Assembly (NCBI RefSeq): GCF_007859955.1
Contig: NZ_SJPR01000002.1
Span: forward strand, 420,353 to 484,352
Length of the DNA stretch: 64,000 nucleotides
Reading direction: 5' to 3'
From: Botrimarina colliarenosi
GTDB taxonomy: Bacteria; Planctomycetota; Planctomycetia; Pirellulales; Lacipirellulaceae
A program made the position numbers and the translations under genes. This document shows positions 1 through 10,438 of the stretch, in pieces (position 1 is the first letter of the stretch; the number at the start of each line of letters is the position of its first letter). The notes below the pieces were generated by a model that saw only the letters and a program-made list of their open reading frames with translations, did not search any database and was not told the DNA's origin.

Positions 1-2
1 GC

Positions 3-710
3 GACCATGCGACGGGGCTCACCAACGGCGTTGAGAAGCAGCTTGCCGGTCTTGGCCAGGCGCTCAACAAGCAGCAGGCCCTGGTCGCCGACGCGGTCCG
101 CGATCAACTCACGGCTCTGCAGCTCGCCCAGAAGGAACACTCCAAACGCCTCCAAGAGTCGGGCGAAGCCCAGACCAGCCGCCTCGTCAACAACACGGAC
201 GGTCTGCTGGGGAACCTGCGTGACGGCCTCGAGCGGATGGCCGAGTTGCTTGTCGAATCGCTCCAGAAGCATGGCGAAGCGTTGACGAACGCCGAGCAAG
301 AACTCGCCACCGAGAATCGCCGTCACCTCTCCGAGGTCGAGGCCGCGATGGGCGAGGCGATGGTGATCGCCGCCGACCGCCAGGAGAAGCTCGTCCGCCA
401 GAGCGAGTCCGTGATGCGAGAGATGCAACAGGCGCTCGTCTCCGCCGCCGGAGCGACGATCGATCACCAGGGCGAGTTGGTCAAGCAGGGAGACATCCTG
501 CTCAAGGTCGTCGAGTCAACCGCGCAGGTGCAGCGGCTGGAGGACACGCTCAACCGCAACCTCTCGTCGTTGGGTCGCGCCCACAACTTTGAAGAGACGC
601 TGATGAATCTGTCGGCGGCGATTCAACTGCTCAGCGCCCGCATGGGCCGCGACAGCGGCGCCGTGAAGGCGGCCTCGCCAACGACAGTCCAGCCGAACAA
701 GGCCGCATGA
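3..710 (+). CDS. C-terminal part of an ExbB/MotA-like long coiled-coil protein (5' end outside window)
   Basis: The reading frame is open from the first base of the window to a stop at 708-710, so only the C-terminal 235 residues are seen. They are almost entirely charged, alanine- and glutamine-rich heptad-like sequence, which suggests a long coiled coil, followed by a short tail. No membrane segment is visible, but it would lie upstream. The two genes that follow have single N-terminal helices like ExbD/TolR or MotB, and planctomycetes commonly carry a MotA/TolQ/ExbB family protein with a long cytoplasmic coiled coil in this position. The family call therefore rests on context rather than on a visible domain. 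Its stop codon overlaps the next start in an ATGA, which indicates translational coupling. Confidence 0.6.
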   Translation, partial: DHATGLTNGVEKQLAGLGQALNKQQALVADAVRDQLTALQLAQKEHSKRLQESGEAQTSRLVNNTDGLLGNLRDGLERMAELLVESLQKHGEALTNAEQELATENRRHLSEVEAAMGEAMVIAADRQEKLVRQSESVMREMQQALVSAAGATIDHQGELVKQGDILLKVVESTAQVQRLEDTLNRNLSSLGRAHNFEETLMNLSAAIQLLSARMGRDSGAVKAASPTTVQPNKAA

Positions 711-2662
711 GACGCTCCCCCCGCGGAGAGCCATCGTCGTTCTCGCTCTTCCCGTTCCTGGCCGTGCTCCTCTGCACAATGGGATCGCTGGTGGTGCTGC
801 TGGTCGCAATGGCCCATGTGTCACGCGACAAGGCCAAAGAAGAAGCCGCCGCCGCTGAGGTCGCCGCCGCCGCGGCCCGGCTCGCCGCCGACTCGCCGGC
901 CCGCCGGGCGCTCGAAGCTCAGCTAGCCGAGGCGGATGCGGCGCTCGAGCAAATGCGTCGGGTCAAGGCGGAGGGCGAAGAGCGTCTGCAGAACGAGCAG
1001 AAGCGGCTCTCCGATATCGAGGACCACCTCCGCCGCCTCCGCGATGAGACCGAAACGCTCACCGCCGAGACCGCCGAGCTGATGGCGGTCGAAGGAGAGC
1101 ACTACGACGACGAGAAGATCGCGCAGCAAGAAATCGAGCGGCTCAATGCGCTGATTGGCGAAATCCAAGACGAGATCGAGGAGCTGAAACACGCCGCCGC
1201 TGGGCGTGAACGCAAGTTCGCCATTGTGCCGCTACGCGACGGCCGGAGCGGCACGCTGCGGCCGCCGGTCTATTTCGAATGCAAAGCGTCGGGCGTCATC
1301 ATGCAGCCCGAAGGGGTTGAGCTGACCTGGACCGATCTCGTCGCCGCCGACTTCAGCAGCCCGCTTGCCGCGGCCTCGCGCGCCGTGACGCGGTACTACG
1401 AAGAGCACCCCGAGACACGGGCCGCCAACGAGTCGGGCCGTCCCTACCCGCTGCTGGTCGTCCGGCCAGACGGCGTCCACTCTTACTACCAAGCCCGTAC
1501 GGCGCTCGAAGAAGTCGGCGCGGACTACGGCTACCAACCGATCGCCGAGGACTGGCCGATCGAGTACGGGGAGATCAATCCGGTGCTCGCGTCGCAGGTC
1601 GAGGAGGCTGTCCGGACAGCCCGTGCCGAGCGCGTCGGGCTCGCCAAGGTGATCCCCCAGCTAAACGCCGCGCTTTCGAGCGCGGAGCGCGACGCCAACT
1701 TGGCGATGACTTATCCAGCAGGAACGTCGAACGGCGCGGCGAACACTGGCTTTGGCTCGACGCAAAACCCCGGCAAGGGTGGCGGCGCCGGGGGCGGCGG
1801 ACTTCGGATCCGACCCGCCAACCCCGACTCGAACAACCCTTTCGAAGGGCTTAGGATCGACGGCAGTCTGGCGGGCGAAGTTGGAGATCCCAGTAATCAG
1901 CCTTCCGCTCCGGTCGAGGAGACTACCGGATCGGAAGGGGGCCCGAGGTTGCTCGGGGCCACGCCTCCACCGGCTGCCGAGGGAGGGCAGGGGGGTAACG
2001 CGCCGCCTACCGAGCTCGCCGGGGTAGCCGCGACGGAAGCCGGCGCCAAGCCCTCCGAGTCCACCGCCGATGGCGTCTCGTCAGCCGGCCAGCGGTACGG
2101 CGCGGCGGTTGCCGTCAACGATCCCTCCGAAGACTCGACCGAGGCTCCGGAAGGTCAGACCGTGCAGACGACAACCGGCGCGAAAGCGGAGGCCCAACCG
2201 CAGGGGCAGGCGAGCGTCGCCGCCTCGACGCAGTCGCCGGGCGCCGGCTCGACGTCGCTGAACGCCGCCAAGTCGGCGCCTGTCCGGGACGGCGTCCCGA
2301 TGATCCGCCCGATCCGCCTCTACGTGGCGGAGGATCGTGTGGTCGTGCTGCCCGACACGGCCCAATCGCCCGCCGAGGCGATGCAGGCGTCGTCGATTTC
2401 GCAAACGATCGAGTTCGAAGGCCCCACCACCGGCCGGATCAATGACCTTATCGGGCTACTGAAGCGACACGCCGATTCATGGGGCATCGCCGGCGCCGGC
2501 ATGTACTGGGACCCCCGCCTCGTGCTCAACGTCGCGTCGGACGGCTCGCACCGCGCCGACGACGTGCGTCGCCTTCTGGAGGCCGCGGGCATCAAAGTCC
2601 AGGCGTACCCCGTCACCACCGCCGCCAAACCAGCAGGGGCAGCCGATGCGCCGCGTCGATGA
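707..2662 (+). CDS. Single-pass membrane coiled-coil protein, ExbD/MotB-like partner
   Basis: This 651-residue protein has one N-terminal membrane helix (about residues 12-36), a charged coiled coil (about 45-165) and a folded domain (about 168-330). A low-complexity linker rich in Gly, Ala, Pro and Glu follows (about 350-520), then a second small domain (about 525-635). The short cytoplasmic N-terminus followed by one helix and a long extracytoplasmic part matches the topology of ExbD, TolR and MotB. I see no convincing OmpA-type peptidoglycan-binding motif. It starts in an ATGA overlap with the upstream gene and overlaps the next gene by 17 bp, so the three products are probably made together. 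Function in an ion-driven complex is inferred. Confidence 0.65.
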   Translation: MRRSPRGEPSSFSLFPFLAVLLCTMGSLVVLLVAMAHVSRDKAKEEAAAAEVAAAAARLAADSPARRALEAQLAEADAALEQMRRVKAEGEERLQNEQKRLSDIEDHLRRLRDETETLTAETAELMAVEGEHYDDEKIAQQEIERLNALIGEIQDEIEELKHAAAGRERKFAIVPLRDGRSGTLRPPVYFECKASGVIMQPEGVELTWTDLVAADFSSPLAAASRAVTRYYEEHPETRAANESGRPYPLLVVRPDGVHSYYQARTALEEVGADYGYQPIAEDWPIEYGEINPVLASQVEEAVRTARAERVGLAKVIPQLNAALSSAERDANLAMTYPAGTSNGAANTGFGSTQNPGKGGGAGGGGLRIRPANPDSNNPFEGLRIDGSLAGEVGDPSNQPSAPVEETTGSEGGPRLLGATPPPAAEGGQGGNAPPTELAGVAATEAGAKPSESTADGVSSAGQRYGAAVAVNDPSEDSTEAPEGQTVQTTTGAKAEAQPQGQASVAASTQSPGAGSTSLNAAKSAPVRDGVPMIRPIRLYVAEDRVVVLPDTAQSPAEAMQASSISQTIEFEGPTTGRINDLIGLLKRHADSWGIAGAGMYWDPRLVLNVASDGSHRADDVRRLLEAAGIKVQAYPVTTAAKPAGAADAPRR

Positions 2663-3665
2663 GTCCGACGAAGAGATGCCCGGGGGCGATTCGTTCCTCG
2701 ACATCACCGCCAATATTGTCGGCATCCTCGTGCTGCTGGTGGTGGTGGTCGGCGTCCGAGCCGGACGGCACGTGTTCTTTCCCGACGCGCCCGTCGCCGA
2801 CGCCGAGCCGCTCGACTCGCTGCAAGCGCGGCTGAACGACCAGGTCCGGCAAGTCCGGGCCGAGCAGAGCGACATCCTGGCGCTACGCGACAAGGTGCTC
2901 GCCGCCGAGGACGAGGCCCTCCGGCGTGACGCCATGCGGCAATCGGGCGTGCTCTACGTCACGAAGCTGCGGGCCGAACTCGACGAGGCCCGCGAATCGC
3001 TCGACAAAGGCGACCAACGGAGCCTCACGACGCACAACGAGATCGCCCAAGCCAAGCTGACGCTCGATCGTTTGACCCGTGAACAGATCGCGCTCGCGTC
3101 GGTCGAGCCGGCTCCCGACGCCGAACCGGTCGAGGTGGCGCCAACACCGATTGTCGACGGCAAGGCCGACCAAACCATCTCGTTCCGGCTGCAGAAAGGC
3201 CGGCTCGTCTACGTACCGGTCAATGAGATCGAACTTGAGCTCGCGAAGAAGATCGAGATCCCGGCGATCACCGACCCGACCCGCTCCGTGGTGACTCACG
3301 AGACGCTCGGTCCGGTCGAAGGATTCGTCGGCGAGGCGGAGATCGGCTGGTCCGTCCGCGCCGCGGGGTCACGGATTGGGATCCGTCCGCAGTTGGGGAA
3401 GTTGTTGCTCCGGGAAGTGACGCCGCTACGGGGTGAGTCGCCCGACGAGGCGTTCGGCCCCGGCGGCTACGTTGGATCACGGCTCGAACTGCTCGAAGCG
3501 GAGAAGGTCGTGGTCCGCCTGATTGTCTACGCGGACAGCTTCGACAAGGCGCCCGAGGTCGGCAAGCGGTTCCGTGAACGCGGCTTCCGTGTCGCTCAAT
3601 CGCTCAAGGCGAATGGCGCCTTGATCGGCTTTAGCTCTGACGGGCATCAAGCCGTCACTCAGTGA
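2646..3665 (+). CDS. Single-pass membrane coiled-coil protein, second ExbD/TolR-like partner
   Basis: The 339-residue product begins with a short acidic cytoplasmic stretch and one helix (about residues 18-40) whose FLDITANIVGILVLL core resembles the ion-channel helix of ExbD/TolR proteins, including an aspartate at its start. A coiled coil follows (about 55-150), then a proline-rich linker and a beta-rich C-terminal domain (about 175-330). It overlaps the preceding gene by 17 bp. Its last codons overlap the convergent lspA gene by 11 bp, which leaves no room for a conventional terminator. It probably forms the third part of an ExbB-ExbD-like motor complex. This is inference from topology and gene order, and there is no close match that I recognise. 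Confidence 0.65.
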   Translation: MRRVDESDEEMPGGDSFLDITANIVGILVLLVVVVGVRAGRHVFFPDAPVADAEPLDSLQARLNDQVRQVRAEQSDILALRDKVLAAEDEALRRDAMRQSGVLYVTKLRAELDEARESLDKGDQRSLTTHNEIAQAKLTLDRLTREQIALASVEPAPDAEPVEVAPTPIVDGKADQTISFRLQKGRLVYVPVNEIELELAKKIEIPAITDPTRSVVTHETLGPVEGFVGEAEIGWSVRAAGSRIGIRPQLGKLLLREVTPLRGESPDEAFGPGGYVGSRLELLEAEKVVVRLIVYADSFDKAPEVGKRFRERGFRVAQSLKANGALIGFSSDGHQAVTQ

Positions 3666-4263
3666 GCGTCGCCTGAGACGAGGTCCCCTCGGCTTGTGCG
3701 TTCGGCTCGAACATCGCTCGCAAGAAAAGCACGCCCGCGCCGACCACGAGAAAGGCGTCGGCGAGGTTAAAATTGGGCCAACGCCACTGGTCGTTTAACT
3801 GCCAGAGGATCCAGTCGCGGACGGCGTAGACCGTCTCGCCGGCGCGGGGATCGTAGGCGGGCCACGTCTCGCCCGACAGGCCGAGGCGGTCGTAGAGGTT
3901 CCCCAGCACGCCGGCCATGACCCCCCCCAGCGCGATCGTCAGCCACCAATCGTGCGCCGCACGACCGGCGAAGAGCCAAGCGGGGATGGCGATGGCGGCA
4001 AGAACGCTGACAGCCGCAAAGAGTCCTACTTGCCCGTACCCGACGCCAAACAGCGCGCCCTCGTTCAGACTCGTCTGAATCCCGGCATGCCCTTGCCATA
4101 ACCAATCGACGTGGCCGGTCAGCTTGCCGGGCCACGAAAAGACGATTTCCTTCGAGACCAGATCGGCCGCCAAGCCGGCGGCCGCGATCACCGCGAAAGC
4201 GATGTAACGGCTCGGCGGGACGGGGCCTGACGAAGTGACGTGGTTGTCCGTTCCGTCGGACAT
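3655..4263 (-). CDS. lspA: Lipoprotein signal peptidase (signal peptidase II)
   Basis: LspA is the inner-membrane aspartyl protease that removes signal peptides from diacylglyceryl-modified prolipoproteins. The 202-residue product has four predicted membrane helices and both family motifs: GNLYDR with Asp125, and NFNLADA with Asp169, the expected catalytic dyad. The N-terminal helix carries the usual D-x-x-SK motif (residues 34-38). I chose the ATG at 4263, which has GGAAG about five bases upstream, over a TTG 12 bases further out. The segment between the catalytic motifs is longer than in enterobacterial LspA. It lies 71 bp downstream of the DksA-like gene on the same strand, probably one transcript, and its 3' end overlaps the convergent membrane-protein gene. 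Confidence 0.93.
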   Translation of the reverse strand: MSDGTDNHVTSSGPVPPSRYIAFAVIAAAGLAADLVSKEIVFSWPGKLTGHVDWLWQGHAGIQTSLNEGALFGVGYGQVGLFAAVSVLAAIAIPAWLFAGRAAHDWWLTIALGGVMAGVLGNLYDRLGLSGETWPAYDPRAGETVYAVRDWILWQLNDQWRWPNFNLADAFLVVGAGVLFLRAMFEPNAQAEGTSSQATLTE

Positions 4264-4334
4264 CGTTTCTTCCAATTGTTTGAGGGGTCTCGCTGCGCTG
4301 GCGGGGCTGCTCTAGCGCGACGGGGCAGGCAGGG

Positions 4335-4688
4335 TTAGGCCCCCTCTTTCTGCTCCGCACACCGGACGCACATCGAAGCGTAGGGGATCGCGTTGAGCCG
4401 CGTCTTCGGAATGACTCCGTCGCACTCGACGCACTTGCCGAAGGCGCCCCCTTCGATCCGGGCCAGGGCCTCGTCGATCGCCGTAAGGGTGTCTTCCTCG
4501 GACTCCATCAGGCTGAGCGCGAATTCCTGCTCGTAGTTTTCACTACCCAGCTCGGCCATGTGGATCGGCATCGACGAGTTATTCGACTCATGGAGGGCGA
4601 TGTCCGCCAGCGCCTTCACATCCCCCCGTAAGCGGGCCCTCAGAGTGAGTAAATTGAGCTTGAATAGGTCCGTATCAGCCTTCTTCAT
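4335..4688 (-). CDS. TraR/DksA-type zinc finger protein
   Basis: This 117-residue protein has the DksA layout: a helical coiled-coil region (about residues 5-80) and a C-terminal four-cysteine zinc finger with Cys86, Cys89, Cys107 and Cys110. DksA-family proteins bind the RNA polymerase secondary channel and modulate transcription initiation, often with ppGpp. The coiled-coil tip acidic residues used by E. coli DksA cannot be assigned with certainty here, so the exact regulatory role is open. Start choice: the ATG at 4688 has GGAG six bases upstream, while an adjacent GTG at 4691 is less likely. It precedes lspA on the same strand, an arrangement consistent with co-transcription. Confidence 0.88.
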   Translation of the reverse strand: MKKADTDLFKLNLLTLRARLRGDVKALADIALHESNNSSMPIHMAELGSENYEQEFALSLMESEEDTLTAIDEALARIEGGAFGKCVECDGVIPKTRLNAIPYASMCVRCAEQKEGA

Positions 4689-5031
4689 CACGTTCTCCGT
4701 TCCTCAGCATCGCCAGGTTGTGAGTCGTGGGGCCACCCCCCAATCGCAGGCGGCCCGGTATAGACTTCTCAGTCTAGGCAGAGGGCGGGCGGCCCGTCTA
4801 TCGGAACGTCCAGAACGGGACCCGGCGTCTTGGGGCGTTTCCACCCTTTCCAGCCGGCGGCGCCGCGTTGCGGCCTCTGGCGGATCAAACTAGACTCTAT
4901 GTAAGTCGTTTGACGAAAACGTGTTAAGCCGCCCCGCCCGCTGCCAGTGTGTCGGTAGGGGAGAGGCCGCCAATCACGCGAAGTCGACGAACTGCCCGAC
5001 CCCGACGCCTCACCGCCAACTGCTCTCCGCT
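4689..5031. promoter_or_regulatory. Divergent intergenic region between the dksA-like gene and thrC, with a small dyad
   Basis: These 343 bases separate two divergently transcribed genes and should carry both promoters. I could not identify convincing -35/-10 pairs. A perfect 6-bp inverted repeat with a 4-base spacer (TAGACT-TCTC-AGTCTA, 4761-4776) is the only clear element. The thrC frame remains open upstream to a GTG at 4921, but that extension looks non-coding in composition. No small gene is apparent. Confidence 0.4.
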
Positions 5032-6444
<1,413 letters not shown>

Positions 6445-6500
6445 GCTGGGCTCAGTGTCCTCTCGACACCCGGCCCGGCAGCCCCTGATCTGCCCTTATC

Positions 6501-8903
6501 ATGCCTTTCTTCTCTTCCAACAACTCCGCGATCCGACTCGGCGTGCTCTTGGTGGGGCTGCAGGCCGCTTCGGGCGTTCGCGCCGACAACGGGCCGGCGG
6601 CGCCGCAGTTCAACCGCGACATCCGGCCGATCTTGTCGGACAGCTGCTTCTCTTGCCACGGGCCCGGCACACAGGAAGCGGGATTGCGGCTGGACAGCTT
6701 CGAGGGCGCCACCGATTGGGCCGTCATTCCGGGAGACCCTGACGCCAGTGAATTGATGGCGCGCGTGACGTCGGCGGACCCCGACACACGGATGCCTCCG
6801 CCCGAGTCGAATCGCCCCGCCGTCGACGCCGACGCGGCCGCCAAACTTCATAGCTGGATTGCGGGGGGCGCCGCGTACCAACCCCACTGGTCCTATCTGC
6901 CTTTACAGCAAGTGCCCCCCCCGACGGCCACCGACACCGCATGGCCGCGCGGGCCCATTGACCAATTCATCCTTGCCGGCCTGGAAGAACGCCAAATCCG
7001 TCCGTCGCCCGAAGCGGATCGCGAGACGCTCGCTCGGCGCGTTTACCTCGATGTGATCGGACTGCCCCCCAGCACGGCGGAGCTCGACGCCTTCCTGACC
7101 GACAACCGTCCCGACGCCTATGAGCGCCTGGTTGATCAATTGTTGGCGTCGCCGCGTTACGCCGAGCGGATGGCCACCTGGTGGTTCGACTTGGTCCGAT
7201 TCTCCGACACTGTCGGCTACCACGGAGACCAAGACCAACGGATCGCCCCGTACCGGGACTATGTGCTGAAGTCGTACAACGAGAACCTCCCGTTCGATCA
7301 GTTCACGATCGAACAGCTCGCGGGTGACTTGCTGCCCGATCCCAATCTCTGGCAACGGGTCGCCACCGGCTACAATCGTATTCTGCAGACATCGCACGAA
7401 GGGGGCATCCAGGACGCCGAGTACCGGGCCAAGATGCTCGCCGACCGGGTGCGGAATGTCTCGGAGGTCTGGCTCGCGGCCAGCCTCGGCTGCGCCGAAT
7501 GCCACGACCACAAGTTCGACCCATTCACTCAGCGCGACTTCTATCGGATGGCCGCGTTCTTCGCGGATGTCGACTCCTACAATTCATTTGAGCCGGTGTC
7601 GTCGAATACGACGCCGACGTCGCGACCTCCAGAGATCCTCGCCTGGACGCTGCCCGTTTATGAACAACTCCAAGCGATCGACGCCGAAATCAACGAGGTC
7701 TTGGGCCAGCTGACGGGAGAGATCCCCGGCCCCAGGGCGACCGCCGAGCTCCGCGCCAAACTCAAGAAGCTGCGGCACCGCCGGGTAGAAATCGAAGACC
7801 ACTTTGAGCCGACGATGGTGACCGCTGCAGTCGAACCGAAAGACGTCCGCGTCCTTTCTCGGGGCGACTGGATGGACGAGACCGGCGAGGTCGTCACGCC
7901 GGGGGGACCGACTTCCCTCAAAGCGCCACTGAGCGCCGGAGACGAGCGGCTGACGCGGCTCGATCTGGCGCGCTGGCTTGTCGCGGGTGAGTCGAACCCG
8001 GTGACGCCGCGTGTTGTGGTCAATCGCCTCTGGAAGATCTACTTCGGCGCCGGTCTCACCAAGTCGCTCATCGACATGGGGTCCCAGGGCGACCCGCCCG
8101 TGTATCCCGAGTTGCTCGATTGGCTAGCCCGAGACTTCGTCGCCAGCGGCTGGGACCTGAAGCACGTGGTACGGCAGATGGTCACTTCTAGCGTCTACCG
8201 ACAGGGATCAGCGCCACGCGACGAGCTGCGAGACCTCGATCCGCAGAATCGATGGTTGGCGCGTCAGTCGCGATCGCGGCTCGAAGCCGAGCAGCTCCGT
8301 GACACCGCCCTGCAAGCGGCGGGGCTCCTGCATCACCAGCTCGGCGGCGGTTTCGCTAAACCGTACCAGCCACCGGGCTACTACGCGCAGCTGTCGTTCC
8401 CGGAACGGCGGTACCAGGCGTCGCAGGGTACCGAACAGTATCGCCGCGGCGTCTACACGCATTGGCAGCGGCAGTACCTGCATCCGTGGCTGATGGCCTT
8501 CGACGCCCCGACGCGCGACGAGTGCACCGCGCAACGGCCGGTCTCGAACACCCCGAGCGCCGCCCTGGTGCTGCTGAACGACCCTTGCTTTGTCGAGGCG
8601 TCTCGATCGTTGGCGGCCCGGGCGCTGAGTGAGCTGGCCGATGACGCGTCGGACGGCGCCCGTCTGCGATGGGCGTGGCGTGAAGCGACCGGCCGCCGCG
8701 CGCACGAGGATGAGATCGACGCTCTTACCAACCTGCTGGCGCGCCACCGCGATCACTACGCCGCCGAGCCCGAGGCGGCTGAACAGCTCGTCGCCGTCGG
8801 GCAGACGCCCCGCCCCGACGGGGTCGACGCCGCCGAGCTCGCGGCCTGGACCTCGGTCGGGCGCACGCTGCTGAACCTCAGCGAAACCATCACCCGCGAT
8901 TGA
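6501..8903 (+). CDS. Planctomycete cytochrome c / DUF1549 / DUF1553 secreted protein
   Basis: The 800-residue product starts with a signal peptide (about 1-28). A Planctomycete-type cytochrome c domain follows with the haem motif CFSCH (Cys49, Cys52, His53), then DUF1549 (about 145-355) and DUF1553 (about 475-725). This architecture is highly characteristic of Planctomycetes and Verrucomicrobia. The proteins occur in large paralogous families and their biochemical role is unproven, with a redox or polysaccharide-related function often proposed. The next gene, encoding a DUF1501 protein, starts 38 bp downstream. This pairing is the standard one, so the two products probably act together outside the cytoplasmic membrane. 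Confidence 0.9.
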   Translation: MPFFSSNNSAIRLGVLLVGLQAASGVRADNGPAAPQFNRDIRPILSDSCFSCHGPGTQEAGLRLDSFEGATDWAVIPGDPDASELMARVTSADPDTRMPPPESNRPAVDADAAAKLHSWIAGGAAYQPHWSYLPLQQVPPPTATDTAWPRGPIDQFILAGLEERQIRPSPEADRETLARRVYLDVIGLPPSTAELDAFLTDNRPDAYERLVDQLLASPRYAERMATWWFDLVRFSDTVGYHGDQDQRIAPYRDYVLKSYNENLPFDQFTIEQLAGDLLPDPNLWQRVATGYNRILQTSHEGGIQDAEYRAKMLADRVRNVSEVWLAASLGCAECHDHKFDPFTQRDFYRMAAFFADVDSYNSFEPVSSNTTPTSRPPEILAWTLPVYEQLQAIDAEINEVLGQLTGEIPGPRATAELRAKLKKLRHRRVEIEDHFEPTMVTAAVEPKDVRVLSRGDWMDETGEVVTPGGPTSLKAPLSAGDERLTRLDLARWLVAGESNPVTPRVVVNRLWKIYFGAGLTKSLIDMGSQGDPPVYPELLDWLARDFVASGWDLKHVVRQMVTSSVYRQGSAPRDELRDLDPQNRWLARQSRSRLEAEQLRDTALQAAGLLHHQLGGGFAKPYQPPGYYAQLSFPERRYQASQGTEQYRRGVYTHWQRQYLHPWLMAFDAPTRDECTAQRPVSNTPSAALVLLNDPCFVEASRSLAARALSELADDASDGARLRWAWREATGRRAHEDEIDALTNLLARHRDHYAAEPEAAEQLVAVGQTPRPDGVDAAELAAWTSVGRTLLNLSETITRD

Positions 8904-8941
8904 CGCCCGCCCCAAGGTCGTCGAACCAATCCATCCCCGTC

Positions 8942-10399
8942 ATGAACCACTCCGAACTCTCCCTTCAACGACGGACGTTCCTCGGGCAATCAGCGCTCGG
9001 GTTGGGCTCGGTTGCGCTGGCGAGCTTGCTGGGGAAGTCGGCGCCGGCCTTCGCATCGTCGTCGTCCTCGCCGGTCGACCCGCGGCTCGCGTCGCCGGGG
9101 CTGCTGAACCCGCTGCATCACCTGCCGCGCGCTAAGCGTGTGATCTTCCTCTGCATGGCGGGGGGGCCGAGCCACCTCGAGTTGTTCGACGAGAAGCCGG
9201 CGCTCGCGAAGCTCGACGGCGCTCCGATGCCGACCAGTTACACCGAGGGGCAGCCGATCGCCCAGCTGCAAGGTAAGGAGCTCCTCTGCTGGGGACCCCG
9301 GGCAAAGTTCGCCTCGCACGGCCAATCGGGGCAACGCATCAGCTCGCTCTTGCCGGCTATGTCGCAGCACGCCGACGAGCTGTGCATCCTCCGCTCGATG
9401 AAGACCGAGCAGATCAACCACGACCCGGCCCACACCTTCATGAACACCGGCACCGCCATCAGCGGCCGGCCGAGCATGGGCGCCTGGGTCACTTACGGAT
9501 TGGGCTCGGAGGCGGACAATCTGCCGGGGTTCGTCGTCATGACGAGCCGCAGCGGCCGGCCGCCGCAGCCCGTCTCGTCGCGGCAGTGGCACAGCGGCTT
9601 CTTGCCCAGCCGGTTCCAAGGCGTGCCCTTCCACTCAACCGGTGAGCCGGTTCACTACGCCGCCAACCCGCCCGGAGTCGATTTCGAGCGGCAGCAGGAC
9701 GTCGTCGATACACTCGGCAAACTGAATCGCCTGCACAACGCCGAAGCGAACGACCCAGAGATCGCGACCCGCATCGCTCAGTACGAGCTGGCTTTCCGGA
9801 TGCAGTCGAGCGTCCCGACGCTGACCGATATCTCCGATGAGCCGCAGCACGTCCTCGACGCCTACGGCGTCTCCGGCGCGGACGGCACGTTCGCTTACAA
9901 CTGCCTGCTCGCACGGCGACTGGCGGAACGGGGCGTCCGATTCGTCCAGCTCTATCACCGGGGTTGGGACCACCACGACAACCTCGAAAGCTACATCAAG
10001 ACCTCGTGCGACTCCGTTGACAAGGCGACAGGGGCGTTGCTTGGCGACTTGAAACAACGTGGCCTGCTCGAAGACACCCTCGTCGTCTGGGGCGGCGAGT
10101 TCGGACGCACCCCGATGGCGCAGAAAAAGGATGGCGCCGCGAAACTTGGCCGCGACCATCACATCAAGGGCTTCTCAATGGTCCTCGCGGGCGGTGGCGT
10201 GAAAGGGGGCGTCACCCACGGCGCCACCGACGAGTTGGGCTACAACGCCGTCGAAAGTGTCGTCCACGTCCACGACCTGCACGCCACGATGCTCCACCTG
10301 CTCGGCGTCGATCACAAGCGGCTCACCTACCGCTATCAGGGCCGCGACTTCCGGTTGACCGACGTTCACGGCGAGGTCGTGAAGCCAATCCTAGCCTAG
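8942..10399 (+). CDS. DUF1501 protein with Tat signal, sulfatase-like fold
   Basis: The 485-residue protein begins with a twin-arginine signal (QRRTFLGQ, residues 9-16) followed by a hydrophobic segment, so it is probably exported folded. DUF1501 proteins belong to the alkaline phosphatase/sulfatase superfamily, and Asp/His-rich motifs typical of its metal site are visible (WDHHDN and GRDHH near residues 337 and 401). The ATG at 8942 starts exactly at the Tat leader, and a TTG 42 bp upstream overlaps the previous gene and is less likely. It forms the usual two-gene unit with the DUF1549/DUF1553 gene. No enzymatic activity is established for the family. Confidence 0.9.
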   Translation: MNHSELSLQRRTFLGQSALGLGSVALASLLGKSAPAFASSSSSPVDPRLASPGLLNPLHHLPRAKRVIFLCMAGGPSHLELFDEKPALAKLDGAPMPTSYTEGQPIAQLQGKELLCWGPRAKFASHGQSGQRISSLLPAMSQHADELCILRSMKTEQINHDPAHTFMNTGTAISGRPSMGAWVTYGLGSEADNLPGFVVMTSRSGRPPQPVSSRQWHSGFLPSRFQGVPFHSTGEPVHYAANPPGVDFERQQDVVDTLGKLNRLHNAEANDPEIATRIAQYELAFRMQSSVPTLTDISDEPQHVLDAYGVSGADGTFAYNCLLARRLAERGVRFVQLYHRGWDHHDNLESYIKTSCDSVDKATGALLGDLKQRGLLEDTLVVWGGEFGRTPMAQKKDGAAKLGRDHHIKGFSMVLAGGGVKGGVTHGATDELGYNAVESVVHVHDLHATMLHLLGVDHKRLTYRYQGRDFRLTDVHGEVVKPILA

Positions 10400-10438
10400 T
10401 GCATGCCGCCTCCGGTTGCGTCACTTTTCGCGGTCGCT

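Noticed and set aside
3..3665. Zorya-type anti-phage defence (ZorA/ZorB)
   Set aside because: ZorB should carry an OmpA-like peptidoglycan-binding domain, and ZorC/D or ZorE genes should follow. Neither is seen; downstream are lspA and a dksA-like gene.
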